Of a DNA stretch of 64,000 nt, positions 24,501 to 32,349 are shown in pieces. The stretch is taken from the NCBI GenBank assembly GCA_011033025.1, contig WFMF01000361.1:1-64000 (forward strand), given 5' to 3'. Origin of the DNA: Beroe forskalii (Eukaryota; Ctenophora; Nuda; Beroida; Beroidae). A program made the position numbers and the translations under genes. Below the pieces are notes generated by a model that was not told where the DNA came from, ran no database searches, and saw only the letters and a program-made list of their open reading frames with translations. Every line of letters starts with the position of its first letter. The stretch's first letter is position 1.

Positions 24501-26905
24501 CATGACCTTCTTATCAGCGTCAAGCTTCGTGGCGTCCAGCTGCTGCGCCATGATCTGGACAGAGCAGTGAAATAAGTCAATGAATCTATATTATAATACT
24601 TATCAATATCAAAGCTTAATAAGTACAGCAAAAATTTCTGATAGGAAGATATTTATCCTATCTTCCCACAATCCTACATACAATCGGCTTCAATGTGCCA
24701 AGAAATAAATTGTTTGTACCTGGTTCTTCTTCCTCTCCTCCACCAGTTTCTCTTCGGTATCGTCCAGGAGTTTCTGCCACTTCTCCACTTCTGCGTTAAC
24801 ATGGCTCATCACCCGGTTATCCATGTTCCCTTGCTCCAGGAGGGCCTCCTGCAGGTCTCCCACCTGCAGCTTCAACCCTTCGTTTTCCTCCTGAAATGGG
24901 GTGGGAGTTATGAGGTAAAGGATGTTAGGAGGGCCTCCTGCAGATCTCCCACCTGCAGCTACAAACCTTCGTTCTCTTCCTGCAATAAGGTGGGTTGATA
25001 ATCACGAGTTGGGACACCATCTCAGCTAACACTTCCTCAAATCCCTTTCTGTAAAATGCAATTTGGGGGGATTGTAGCAGAAAATTCTTGAAGATTGTGG
25101 GATTAAGAAATGAGTTCAGTTTAAGTTGCACTGATCTATAGATATTTATAGATACCTATCCTCAATGCATTGTTTTCTCAAGTATTATGAACTAGTGAAC
25201 TAGTAATGAACTAGAAAGAGAATTGCATAATTTCAAGCTATTTATCTCCTACCTCCAGACGAGCATTTGTCTTATCCGTTTCGGTGATAACTGTTTTCAT
25301 GGCGGAATACTCCTCTGTAAGCTTCACTAGATCCTCCGTTGCAGTGTTCAGTTTCTTGGTCACTTCCTCGATCTCGTCTGTGCAATTAGAAGTTAGGATA
25401 AAACATGGTTCAGCTTATACTTTTCAAAGGTCTTTGATTAATAACTTATTGAAGATAAGATCTTGAAATCCTTTTTAACATAACAATGATTCTTTCATAG
25501 CGAGTTGCATTTAAACTTTTAAACAATAAACATTAAACAAGACTAAACTCCCTTCAGAGCTTCAGAACATCAGCCTACCTTTCAGGAATTCGTTTGCCTC
25601 ATTCAGCTCGTGAATCTCCGACATGAACTTTGTGTGTTCCTGGCTCTGAATACGCTTCATGAGCCTACCCTCGTCTCCATCTCGTTTTATCATCAATGCT
25701 TCACGCTGCGCTTCCATCTGAGAGAATCATCGGATTCCATTGAGGTTATGGGTTGCAGTTCAAGTTATACGTGTAAAAAACTTTATCGTAGCGAAAAATT
25801 CATTACAGTAGGTATGCCTAGGTATACCAACATATAGTATATTCCTGTCTGAAAGAACGAGATTTTACCTGATTTTTAAGATCCAAGATATCTTTCTTGA
25901 GTTGATCATTGTCACCCTCAAGACGCCTGTTGGTAGCTTTACATTCCATGAAATCATTTGTGACTTTATCAACGTTCTCCCTACAAATGACTGGTGCAAA
26001 TTAAGTTTGAAATATGATTAAAAGGGAAATTAATCAATGCAAGATACAGCTGAACAGTAAGAAACAAAACTTATGATGATCAGTATTTTTGAAGCAATAT
26101 AAATCATTATTTATTAGGTACACAAGTCAACAAACCTAGAAGAGGAAGCTTCAGCACCTAAGTCTTTAACTTCCTTCCTGAGTCTCTCATTCTCAGCTTC
26201 CAGTGTTCTCAACTCATCTCTCAAGTAACGAGCATCTCGTCCTGACAGGAATAGAGAAAAATAAAACTTGAAAATAGTTTACTGTATTCGAAATAACCTG
26301 TTTTCCAATTCCACTTTTTCAGATTATATGTTTCGACGTGTTTGCCATAATAAATTAATGATGAATGGCAGTGCTGATACAGGACTGATGATGAAATACC
26401 TGTGCCACCATGTTGCAAGTCGCTGATAGCTGACTCCTTTGCCTTGAGTTCGTTTTGGAGCTTCAATATTTTACCCTCAGCATTATTCACTAGTTCTGTG
26501 CCATAACTCTCCACGGCATGGAGATCCTCAGTTTTCTGCTCAACAACCAAACTGAATATATTGTAATTTTTGCTTACTATATTCAATTTAAATTTCAACA
26601 AATGGTAAATTGTATGAGAATACTGGGACATGATACATACTGTACCTTCTTATGTATCATATAGCATGCTAGCATGACTGTATGAAATTATAAAGAGAAT
26701 CATTGACCTGGAAGCATCTTAAAACAAATACTTGTATTTCTTACCCAGCAACACGAATGAGATGTTTCACATTTGAGAGATCAGCTAGATCAGTATCACT
26801 GATTTCACTGAGCAAAATTTCACATATCTCTTGATGAAATTCATCCTCAGAGTCTTTTAATTTCTGCTCAGTCAAGCTTTCTATGAATGCCCAGTCTATG
26901 CCCAT
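1282..26905 (-). CDS. CEP290: CEP290 orthologue, centrosomal/ciliary transition-zone coiled-coil protein (about 37 exons)
   Basis: CEP290 is a very long coiled-coil protein of centriolar satellites and the ciliary transition zone, where it links microtubules to the membrane and gates entry to the cilium. The start exon (26745-26905) encodes MGIDWAFIESLTEQ and resembles the vertebrate N-terminus (NWKEIMKV). Further matches to the human protein as I recall it are GGRDARYLRDEL, AEALTRIGQYENGTYGLREAV, GQYTGAVPLQRQQ, VVELERVINAMKRIIE and the C-terminal LDPVLLHKLEDF. Nearly all exons are heptad-rich, charged coiled coil with GT-AG borders. The recognised exons give roughly 2,000-2,300 residues against about 2,480 in human, and the order is collinear with human throughout. 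Exon positions are in the three block entries. Unusual are the splice-site tandem duplications in several introns and two candidate genes nested on the other strand. The family call is secure; exon edges are manual. Confidence 0.93.
1890..3441 (-). repeat. Minisatellite of about 50 units, each containing a 5' splice site
   Basis: On the CEP290 coding strand the unit is GAAAATGATTTGGAG, then GAG/GTGAGTGGGAGG: 30 bp, with 28-29 bp variants. About 50 copies fill the last CEP290 intron. The unit matches the end of exon 3585-3442 (codons ENDLEE) plus its GTGAGn donor and nine intron bases. Full 30-bp units stay open in the exon frame and would read ENDLEEVSGR. The stretch 3271-2960 holds ten such units in a row without a stop. 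On the plus strand the array is a CT-rich tract, also open but not coding. Confidence 0.93.
4954..5644 (+). CDS. Candidate small secreted protein nested in a CEP290 intron
   Basis: Not a recognised family. A possible first exon at 4954-5005 encodes a signal-peptide-like segment (MMWNLLQLQLMVSVLTG) and ends at a GAG/GTAAGT donor. An acceptor (TTTCAG) ends at 5263 and joins in phase to give GVNGAPLDLDEHGTMEY. Farther on, two other frames look protein-like: a proline run followed by PVIHEDVEKHQEDQ, then three to four copies of a 7-residue repeat (EGQEDHP) and FDYSTDPSHPQKDVMSDYHE to a stop at 5644. No single frame covers all of this, so either small introns or one or two frameshifts are present. 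An upstream TATA-like stretch and an ATG-bearing exon candidate (4146-4205, MAELDKVHVIRNNKIVSFS) could belong to the same gene. The strand is opposite to CEP290. Confidence 0.35.
5765..5990. repeat. Dispersed repeat, copy 2
   Basis: Second copy of the element seen at 340-620, in the same orientation and clearly diverged. It lies in the CEP290 intron just upstream, on the transcript, of the 3442-3585 exon. No coding sense. Confidence 0.5.
6172..10702 (-). CDS. CEP290: CEP290 C-terminal-half exon block
   Basis: Exons in transcript order: 10702-10558, 10370-10263, 10138-9930, 9620-9440, 9034-8860, 8700-8284, 8102-7810, 7681-7490, 7156-6960, 6900-6760 and 6467-6172. All are coiled coil. EALRKYQDMLQDL is equivalent to human EVLKKYQRLLEKA, IDAWLDNKKWNKK to LIRWEEGKKWQAK, and VVELERVINAMKRIIEGLQ to IPELEKTIGLMKKVVEKVQ. 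The next upstream exon is at 18.0 kb, so intron 10703-18041 is about 7.3 kb long. The short intron 10262-10139 consists largely of a purine-rich 15-bp repeat on the transcript strand, so its acceptor side lacks a normal polypyrimidine tract. The exon at 7.5-7.7 kb ends inside a tandem repeat that copies its donor. Confidence 0.85.
7370..7512 (-). repeat. Tandem donor-site duplication at a CEP290 exon end
   Basis: On the minus strand a unit of roughly 37 bp (AGATATACACTCAG, GTACATACACGAATC) is repeated about four times. Exon 7681-7490 runs into the first copy (codons TDTQIYTQ) and ends at CAG/GTACAT. Two more copies keep CAG/GTAC and one has lost it (CAG/ATAC). Several alternative donors are therefore stacked here. 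Confidence 0.7.
10140..10215 (-). repeat. 15-bp purine-rich tandem repeat next to a CEP290 acceptor
   Basis: Four to five copies of a 15-bp unit (ACAGAAAGGCAGACA on the minus strand, reading TERQT) sit immediately before the exon that begins SLEVDYLQKQ. They occupy the place where a polypyrimidine tract would be expected. The intron is only about 124 bp if the AGT/GTAGCT donor at 10262 is used, which keeps phase 0. Confidence 0.6.
10980..11440. repeat. Probable mobile-element remnant with short GC palindromes
   Basis: This stretch contains palindromic pieces such as CTCGAGCGAAGCGAG and GAAGCCGAAGGCT next to AT-rich sequence. That style recurs near 45418-45480 (GGCCTTCGGCC, GGGCCTCCGGCCC). 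I infer a non-autonomous mobile element. No protein and no clear ends were found. Confidence 0.3.
11440..12480. other. Intron sequence without recognised features
   Basis: Part of the 7.3-kb CEP290 intron. Several short open frames exist on both strands, but none has protein-like composition or splice context. Nothing further recognised. Confidence 0.5.
12485..12985. repeat. Degenerate tandem repeat, about 90-110-bp unit
   Basis: Five or six diverged units share GTRAGTCGTAAGGCAAC, CATTTCCATCTCCC, ATTACACCCAT and a CTAGGGAGAGA-like block. The divergence indicates an old array inside the largest CEP290 intron. No coding sense. Confidence 0.55.
14222..15388 (+). CDS. Unrecognised protein gene nested antisense in the largest CEP290 intron
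   Basis: The main exon, 14912-15388, encodes DHQKRAYNYHSSRLSLYRL, a proline/threonine-rich stretch (LTPPPITTILPPTQQPEL), then TPFLPPKQTEEQRRATLSKVRRI, SKDGSVIAISCDGSMAFSYL and a C-terminal hydrophobic stretch (IGAIVFYLVFAGILRLYSYA) ending in RWS. Local GC is much higher than in its surroundings. A possible first exon, 14222-14260 (MLHIQRVKPHRVQ, then GTCTAAG), joins in phase 0 to the acceptor at 14911. The exon start and its acceptor are repeated six times in tandem just upstream. A second open frame over the same bases is rich in Ala/Pro/Asp and looks like a shadow. Family unknown: the C-terminal hydrophobic stretch could be a membrane anchor or part of a globular domain. Confidence 0.5.
14643..14944 (+). 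repeat. Six tandem copies of a 3' splice acceptor plus exon start
   Basis: A unit of about 52-54 bp (TTTCAG/GACCACCAGAAG, CGCGCGTACAACTACCACTC, about 15 spacer bases) is repeated six times. Only the last copy runs on into the long exon. Every copy keeps TTTCAG/GA. The fifth copy is in frame with the sixth (18 codons per unit); earlier copies shift frame. Confidence 0.8.
15901..17817. mobile_element. Non-autonomous DNA transposon-like element with imperfect terminal inverted repeats
   Basis: The left end ATAGGGTAGAGTGACC, then TAATTCCGGCC, is mirrored at the right end (GGCCGGAATTAGG then CTCCTTACCCTAT). The motif CCTAATTCCGGCCA or its complement recurs at least ten times inside, for example near 16082, 16126, 16410, 16447, 17083, 17268, 17401 and 17770. 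This resembles the repeated subterminal binding sites of some cut-and-paste transposons. No transposase frame was seen. The length is 1.9 kb, inside the largest CEP290 intron. Superfamily not assigned; no clear target duplication. Confidence 0.6.
18042..26905 (-). CDS. CEP290: CEP290 N-terminal and central exon block
   Basis: Exons in transcript order (approximate unless the frame joined exactly): 26905-26745 (start), 26535-26400, 26241-26138, 25981-25869, 25718-25579, 25380-25255, 24890-24722, 24553-24455, 24247-24133, 23937-23782, 23622-23458, 23119-22962, 22863-22762, 22650-22411, 22178-22071, 21877-21597, 21394-21270, 21040-20723 (perhaps two exons), 20538-20317, 19814-19661, 19434-19260, 19063-18882, 18617-18530, 18269-18042. 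The first three join in frame: 161 plus 136 nt, then GRDARYLRDE. The exon at 23.8-23.9 kb carries RIGQYENGTYGLREAV, the best-conserved stretch. The exon at 18.0-18.3 kb carries YTGAVPLQRQQ, equivalent to human FSGALPLAQQ. Confidence 0.85.
19430..19508 (-). repeat. Three 27-bp copies around a CEP290 acceptor
   Basis: On the minus strand CCCCAnCTGTTGTC is repeated three times at 27-bp spacing before exon 19434-19260. Only the copy at the exon has CCCCAG/CTG; the upstream two read CCCCACCTG. They are inactive copies of the acceptor and the first exon bases, now forming the pyrimidine tract. Confidence 0.6.
20040..20390 (-). repeat. Tandem array of CEP290 exon end plus donor, six copies
   Basis: On the minus strand the exon end (GAGCTGCAACTCAAAACAC then AGAG) followed by GTTAGTGTCC or GTTTGTG occurs six times, at about 20318, 20253, 20189, 20145, 20080 and 20043. 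Some units also carry the preceding codons GELAECQ; others are internally deleted. The genuine exon is 20538-20317 (ends KELQLKTQR). Most copies retain AGAG/GTTnGTG. Confidence 0.8.
22920..22985 (-). repeat. 22-bp donor-site triplication at a CEP290 exon end
   Basis: On the minus strand the exon end CAMHRGVR is followed by three units GGCGTCAG/GTGGGTGTTGGGTG. The first and third keep CAG/GT; the middle one reads CAAATG. Two usable donors therefore remain, 44 bp apart. Confidence 0.65.
23158..23255. repeat. 14-bp simple tandem repeat
   Basis: About seven copies of TCATACTGTGTG/TA-type units lie in a CEP290 intron, just upstream on the transcript of exon 23119-22962. On the plus strand the array is open and reads SYCV repeatedly, which is a by-product of composition. 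Confidence 0.8.
24890..25000 (-). repeat. Duplicated acceptor and exon start in CEP290 (decoy exon)
   Basis: The acceptor and first 45 or so bases of exon 24890-24722 (TTTCAG/GAGGAAAACGAAGGGTTG, then AAGCTGCAGGTGGGAGAC) occur a second time upstream as TTGCAG/GAAGAGAACGAAGGTTTG, then TAGCTGCAGGTGGGAG. The upstream copy reads into a stop (TTG TAG). If spliced in, it would truncate the protein. Confidence 0.65.
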
Positions 26906-27727
26906 TATGCATAATCAGATGCTAGAACAATTCATAAGTTCATTAAGCATTATAATAAAAATCATTGAAATCGAGTTGAATTAAAATCACCCAAATAATA
27001 ACAAATGAGTAAAAGAAATTTTACAACAATTACCATGCATTCATCATTTCACAGTAATGAACAACTGAATTACATTGAATTTAGCCATAGGGTATGGTTA
27101 AGGTTAACAAGCACATGATCTTTAGGCAGGTACTACACATATTGGCTCATTTCTCAGTAAATCCACTGCCTCTCATGTGATCACCTTTGAGAATGATACC
27201 AAGTACAGGAAATAGATGATCAAGTCTGACATTTTCAAAGTTAGATTCGGCCATTGGGTTGGTTTATTTAGTTTTGTACACAAAAAAGGGAAGATGTGAT
27301 GATGTGAGAGGCAGTGAATTGATAAAGCAATACAATTGCACCAACTTCTAATACTCTAATATATGGACTTCAATCAAAAGATCTCAGACAAACAAATGTA
27401 TTGAAGATAATAAAAATATGTTAATAAAAGGCAATAAACCATATTTTCACATTAATTCAACTCACAAGCATGCAAAACTATGGACTACAACATCAAGATA
27501 AGAGTAAGACTACTAAATCATATCCTTGGAAAACCTATCCTATCCTCAATGAATAATTAAGATGTGCACAGTGATGTATAAGCCGTTACAAGTCGAAGTG
27601 GCAACTAACATGGTCGAGGCGACACAGCTTAGTGGCTGTTAATGAGAGGTAATGAGCCACCCACAGTTACACCATGCATGGAGAACCACACATTAGATAG
27701 AGTTTGACACACTCCGTTACACGAAAA
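26906..27727. other. Intergenic region upstream of CEP290
   Basis: AT-rich sequence that should contain the CEP290 promoter and 5' UTR. No recognised gene. No TATA or other motif was assigned with confidence. Confidence 0.4.
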
Positions 27728-27730
27728 TAA

Positions 27731-28184
27731 GGGATCGTTCACATATTACGTAATCAATTTTTGGCCATTTTCAACCCCCCTCCCTCCCCCTCGTAATCAA
27801 ACGTAATCAAAGCCCAACCCCCCTCTCTTGAGGAGAATATTACGTAATCATGGCTTAACCCCCCCCCCCACCTTTTTGAGTAGAAAATGAAGAAAATTGA
27901 CTGTGTAAATACTTTAATATTGATTAAATTTCAACTTTATGAAAATATTGAGGTAAGTTTTGAAAAATGTTGCAGAAAAATGGTGCTTTTGAGTTGGTTT
28001 TCTGAAAATTTTGCTAAAAATATTGAGAATTCAATGCAAAAAATTCCAAAAATAGTGTAAAAAATTGGATATTTTGATTACGTAATCAACCACCAAACCC
28101 CCTCCCCCCTCCCCGTAATCAAAAGTAATCATTTGAAAACACCCCCCTCCCCCCTAAGTGATTACGTAATATGTGAACGATCCC
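27731..28184. mobile_element. MITE with 26-bp terminal inverted repeats and TAA target duplication
   Basis: The ends are GGGATCGTTCACATATTACG and TAATCA, with the exact complement on the right. TAA flanks both ends (27728-27730 and 28185-28187). A 3-bp TAA/TTA duplication fits the PIF/Harbinger superfamily; ISL2EU-type relatives are an alternative. Inside are C-rich arms (CCCCCCTCCCCC) and AT-rich sequence with no open frame. It is 454 bp and looks intact as a non-autonomous element. Confidence 0.8.
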
Positions 28185-28452
28185 TAAACCAAAATTCATA
28201 ATATTTAGCTGGGATGTCACTGGAGGAAGCCAAATCCTTGGTGATTAATAATGGCACATTAATAATCAGCCAGTTATATCATCCTTTGTTGTGCAGCAGG
28301 GCCTTCATATGTCTGGTAGATTGTTAATACATGAAGAATAGTGAGTGCTATAGGGTTTAACGATTTATGCCATTAAATTCCACTAGGATGACACATGAAT
28401 AATCCAGAATGCAAATAAATTGAATTAAAATTCTGGTCCTTGAAGAGACTGA

Positions 28453-28869
28453 TCAAGGTAGATTTTCTATATTTATCTGGTTAAATGATAGCATTCTGTT
28501 AAATTCTTTTTCAGAATATAATTTACTTTGATTTTCTCCAAGAGCACATGAAATGATTATAGCTAAGAGATGCTTACAAAGAAAATGTGAACCCTTAAGA
28601 ATAACATTGTTCTGAAAACTTAAACAATTGCAGTAAAGTTCTTCCTTCAAGCAAGTGTAGATATTATCACAAGAGCCAACAACTTGGAATATTATCTGAT
28701 TACTGGGAGATGAACATTTTGTTATTCCTTTGTTATCCAATATTGCCAATGCAGACACAGTCATTTCTCCAAATATTTGGAGTAGAATATTCATCGAAAG
28801 ATCTGATATCTTCTTTGAAGAACTCATTTCATCGATACAATTTTCAAAAACCATATGAAAAGCAGACAT
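28453..28869 (-). CDS. ZSWIM7: ZSWIM7 orthologue (SWS1), SWIM zinc-finger recombination factor
   Basis: ZSWIM7/SWS1 pairs with a RAD51-paralogue partner (SWSAP1) and promotes RAD51 loading in homologous recombination and meiosis. A single open frame encodes 138 residues against about 140 in human. The SWIM zinc-binding signature CxCx(n)CxH is present as CNCLSF...LCKHLLA at residues 81-101. Flanking matches to the human protein as I recall it are CSSPSN..IFQVVGS (human ISSPSG..VYQVLGS), YTCL and LCKHLLAIIIS (LCKHLLAVYLS). The start ATG fits the family length. The gene is intronless, unlike its neighbours, which may mean intron loss or a retrocopy. It lies about 1.5 kb upstream of CEP290 on the same strand. 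Confidence 0.88.
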   Translation of the reverse strand: MSAFHMVFENCIDEMSSSKKISDLSMNILLQIFGEMTVSALAILDNKGITKCSSPSNQIIFQVVGSCDNIYTCLKEELYCNCLSFQNNVILKGSHFLCKHLLAIIISCALGENQSKLYSEKEFNRMLSFNQINIENLP

Positions 28870-29960
28870 GGCCTTGAAAATCCTAAAGATTATTTTGGAC
28901 CAACTTTAGAATCATTCCTGGAGTTGATATGATACCTGAGTTACACATATGTATGAAGAATGATTAGACAAATAATGCATTGATTAAGACATGGGAATGA
29001 CATGGTATCAGCATCATGGCACAATCACACTAAACTTTGGGTAGGTATTTATTGTCAACATTTGGCTAAAAATTTGTACTGGCGCAGCATTATCTTATAA
29101 AACACTGTTATTGCTAAGTTCCACAACACAAATAGCCACAACAAGCTGACTTTTTAATGGAAAGTACTTTCAAATCATCATCAGTGCAAAAGTCATTGAG
29201 TTTCCTCAAATTTGATTGTAATTAGTAGTGTTGTTACTGGCATTATCAATTCCTTATTTGATTGCTCATCTGCATTCTGCACACTATCAGTTATAGACTG
29301 TTAAATAAAAACAATGAACATGTGTGATGTGATGGTATGGAATTATAGATGATACTGAACCATCAAGGCAGTACAATCATTATATGATTAATACAAATGC
29401 AGGTTGCACAAAGGGGTGATATTAAATGTAAAATGTTTGAGACGATTGAAAAAGAAAAATTATGGAAGAAAATTAAAAATGATAAAACATAAAATAAATC
29501 AAAAACTAATCCAACCTGGCAGCCTCATACATGTTTTGAATTGGCTACCTAATTCAGGATCAAAAGGGGACTAATCATGCGTCAACCAGATCCCTAATTT
29601 CGCGCGCGCGCGTCGTAGTTTCTTCAAATATCTAACCAGATGCTTGTGCGCAAGCATCTGGCCATTGCAATTTGACCCTTTTGCCTTCGGCGGGCCCGTG
29701 CGCGCGTCCGGCTCCGCAGATAAGACATTATATGGAAAAGACATTGAAAGCCTAAAAACATATTAAATAGATTTCTCCCATCGATAGCACACAACAATGC
29801 AGCACTGTACTTGTCGAGTTCCCGCGGCGGCGCGGCGCGGAAAGCGTTTTCAACTTATCAACTCGACGGGCGCAGCGATGTCCGTCCCTTTCTTCTGAAT
29901 TGGCGCAAATTAAATGTGGAACGTTGCGCCGCGCGCGCGAGCACGAGGGTAGGGTAACAT
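28870..29960. other. Intergenic DNA with a GC-rich CGCG segment
   Basis: 28870-29580 is AT-rich with nothing recognised. 29590-29950 is strongly GC-rich (CGCGCGCGCG, GCGGCGCGGCGCGG) and resembles the CGCG segments at 640-1020 and 35650-36110. It is probably element-derived. No gene seen. Confidence 0.4.
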
Positions 29961-29973
29961 CCTACGATTTATC

Positions 29974-30115
29974 AACGATCATTATCGTTTAAATTTAATT
30001 CAATTATCATATGATAATTGAATTAAATTTAAACGATAATGATCGTTGAAAACGATAATCGTTGAAAATGATCATGATATCATGATCATTTTCAACGATT
30101 ATCGTTTTCAACGAT
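29974..30115. repeat. Two adjoining perfect palindromes at the edge of the satellite
   Basis: 29974-30047 is a perfect 74-bp palindrome centred on CAT/ATG. 30042-30115 is a second perfect palindrome of about 72 bp centred on GAT/ATC. Their outer parts consist of the satellite core AACGATnATCGTT. Both could extrude as hairpins, and they mark the point from which the array runs. Confidence 0.85.
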
Positions 30116-32060
30116 TATCGTCTTCAACAATCATCTTTTTTAACGATTATTGTCGTACGATGTATGACCCGCTGACGCCAGCGGCGCTGATTCTCGAGAG
30201 GGTCTGTCAACGTCAGACAAAACGATTATCGTTTTTAACGATTAACATTTTAATGATTATCTTTTTCAACGATTGCCGTTTCCAGCAATTATCGTTTCTA
30301 ACGATTATCATTTCTAACGATTATCGTTTCCAACAATTATCGTTTTCAACGATTATCGTTTTCAACGATTATCGTTTTCAACGATTATCGTTTTCAACGA
30401 TAATCGTTTTCAACGATAATCGTTTTCAACGATAATCGTTTACAACGATTATCATTTTCAACGACTATCGTTTTCAACGATCATCGTTTTCAACGATTAT
30501 GGTTTTCAACGATTATCGTTTTCAACGATTATCGTTTTCAACGATTATCGTTTTCAACGATTATCGTTTTCAACGATTATCGTTTCAAACGATTATCGTT
30601 TCAAACGATTATCGTTTCAAACGATTATCGTTTCAAACGATTATCGTTTCAAACGATTATCGTTTCAAACGATTATCGTTTTCAACGATTATCGTTTCAA
30701 ACGATTATCGTTTTCAACGATTATCGTTTCAAACGATTATCGTTTTCAACAATTATCGTTTCAAACGATTATCGTTTTCAACAATTATCGTTTTCAACAA
30801 TTATCGTTTTCAACAATTATCGTTTTCAACGATAATCGTTTTTAACGATTATCATTTTAAACGACTATCGTTTTCAACGATTATCGTTCTCAACGATTAT
30901 CGTTTTCAACGATTATCGTTTTCGACGATTATCGTTTTCAATGATTATCGTTTTCAACGATTATCGTTTTCATCAATTGTCGTTTTCAACGATATTCGTT
31001 TTCTTTTTCAACGATTATCGTTTTCAACGATTATCGTTTTAAGAGAATATCGTATTCAACGATTATGGTTTATACCTTTCACCGTTTTCAACGATCATCG
31101 TTCTCAACGACTCTCGTTTTCAATGACTATCGTTTCTAACGACTTTTGTTTTCAAAGATTATCGTTTTCAACGATGATTGTTTACTAAGTATATCGTTTT
31201 CAACGATTATCGTTTGCCACGATTATCGTTTGCCACAATTATCGTTTGCCACGATTATCGTTTGCAACGATTGTCGTTTGCCACGATGATCGTTTGCAGC
31301 GATTATCGTTTGCAACGATTATCGTTTGCAACAATTATCGTTTGCAACGATTATCGTTTGCAACGATTATCGTTTGCAACGATTATCGTTTGCAACGATT
31401 ATCGTTTGCAACGATTATCATTTGCAACGATTATCGTTCGCAACGATTATCATTTGCAACGATTATCGTTTGCAACGATTTTTTGTCAACGATCATCGTT
31501 TTCAACGACTATCATTGCCAACAGTTAACGTCAACTATCATTCTCAACGATAAACGTTAAAACCGATAATCGCTGAAAACCATTAATTGAAAACGATAAT
31601 TAATGAGAACGATAATCTTTGAAAACGATAATCGTTGAAAACGAAAATCGTTAAACGATGATCCTTGGAAAAGATAATACTTGAAAACAACAATACTCGA
31701 AAACGATAATCGTTGAAATCAATGATCGTCGAAAACGATAATTGTTCAAAATGATGATCGTTGAACACAATACTCGTTGAAAACGATCATTGTTGAAAAT
31801 GATTATCGTTACAAACAATAATCGTTAGAAACGATAATCGTTGAAAACGATAATTGTTGGAAACGATAATCGTTAGAAATGATAATCGTTAGTAACGATA
31901 ATTGCTGGAAACGGTTATCGTTTGAACGATTGTCGTTTTCAACGATTATTGTCTTCAACGATTTTCACGCGACTATCGTTTTCAACAAATATCGTGCGAT
32001 TATCTTTTTCAACAAATATAGCGCGATTATCTTTTTCAAAGATTATCCACTCAAGCTATC
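30060..32060. repeat. 16-bp palindromic satellite array
   Basis: About 120 copies of a 16-bp unit with the core AACGATTATCGTT and a linker TTTC, TTTG or TTCA. Variants form blocks: CGTTTTCAACGATTAT (30240-30580 and 30780-31180), CGTTTCAAACGATTAT (30580-30780) and CGTTTGCAACGATTAT (31200-31480). Orientation flips near 31560, then partly back near 31900. Three units equal 48 nt, so all frames stay open for long stretches (FNDYRFQRLSFSTIIV repeats). I regard these as non-coding. Confidence 0.92.
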
Positions 32061-32349
32061 TATGAACAAGATTTTGAAGCATTTAATTCCAAACCATAAA
32101 ATTTATATAGTTATTATCAATAGATAATAAAATATTACAGACTGTGGAGTGTAGACTCTCATTATATTAACAATACAAACTTTTATCGTTTAGGGATTAT
32201 ACCTGAATCACTAAGAATGGGTTAAATTTAAGGTTTTTAATATGCACAAATAAATAATATATTTACAGTGATTTCGTTAGAGCAAAGATGGATGATATAC
32301 GACATAGATTATCACATTTAAATAATTGGTAAAAAAGTCCACAAAATAT

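Noticed and set aside
30046-31560. Long open frames reading FNDYRFQRLSFSTIIV repeats
   Set aside because: The 16-bp satellite read in triplets gives the same peptide in all three frames, so it is non-coding.
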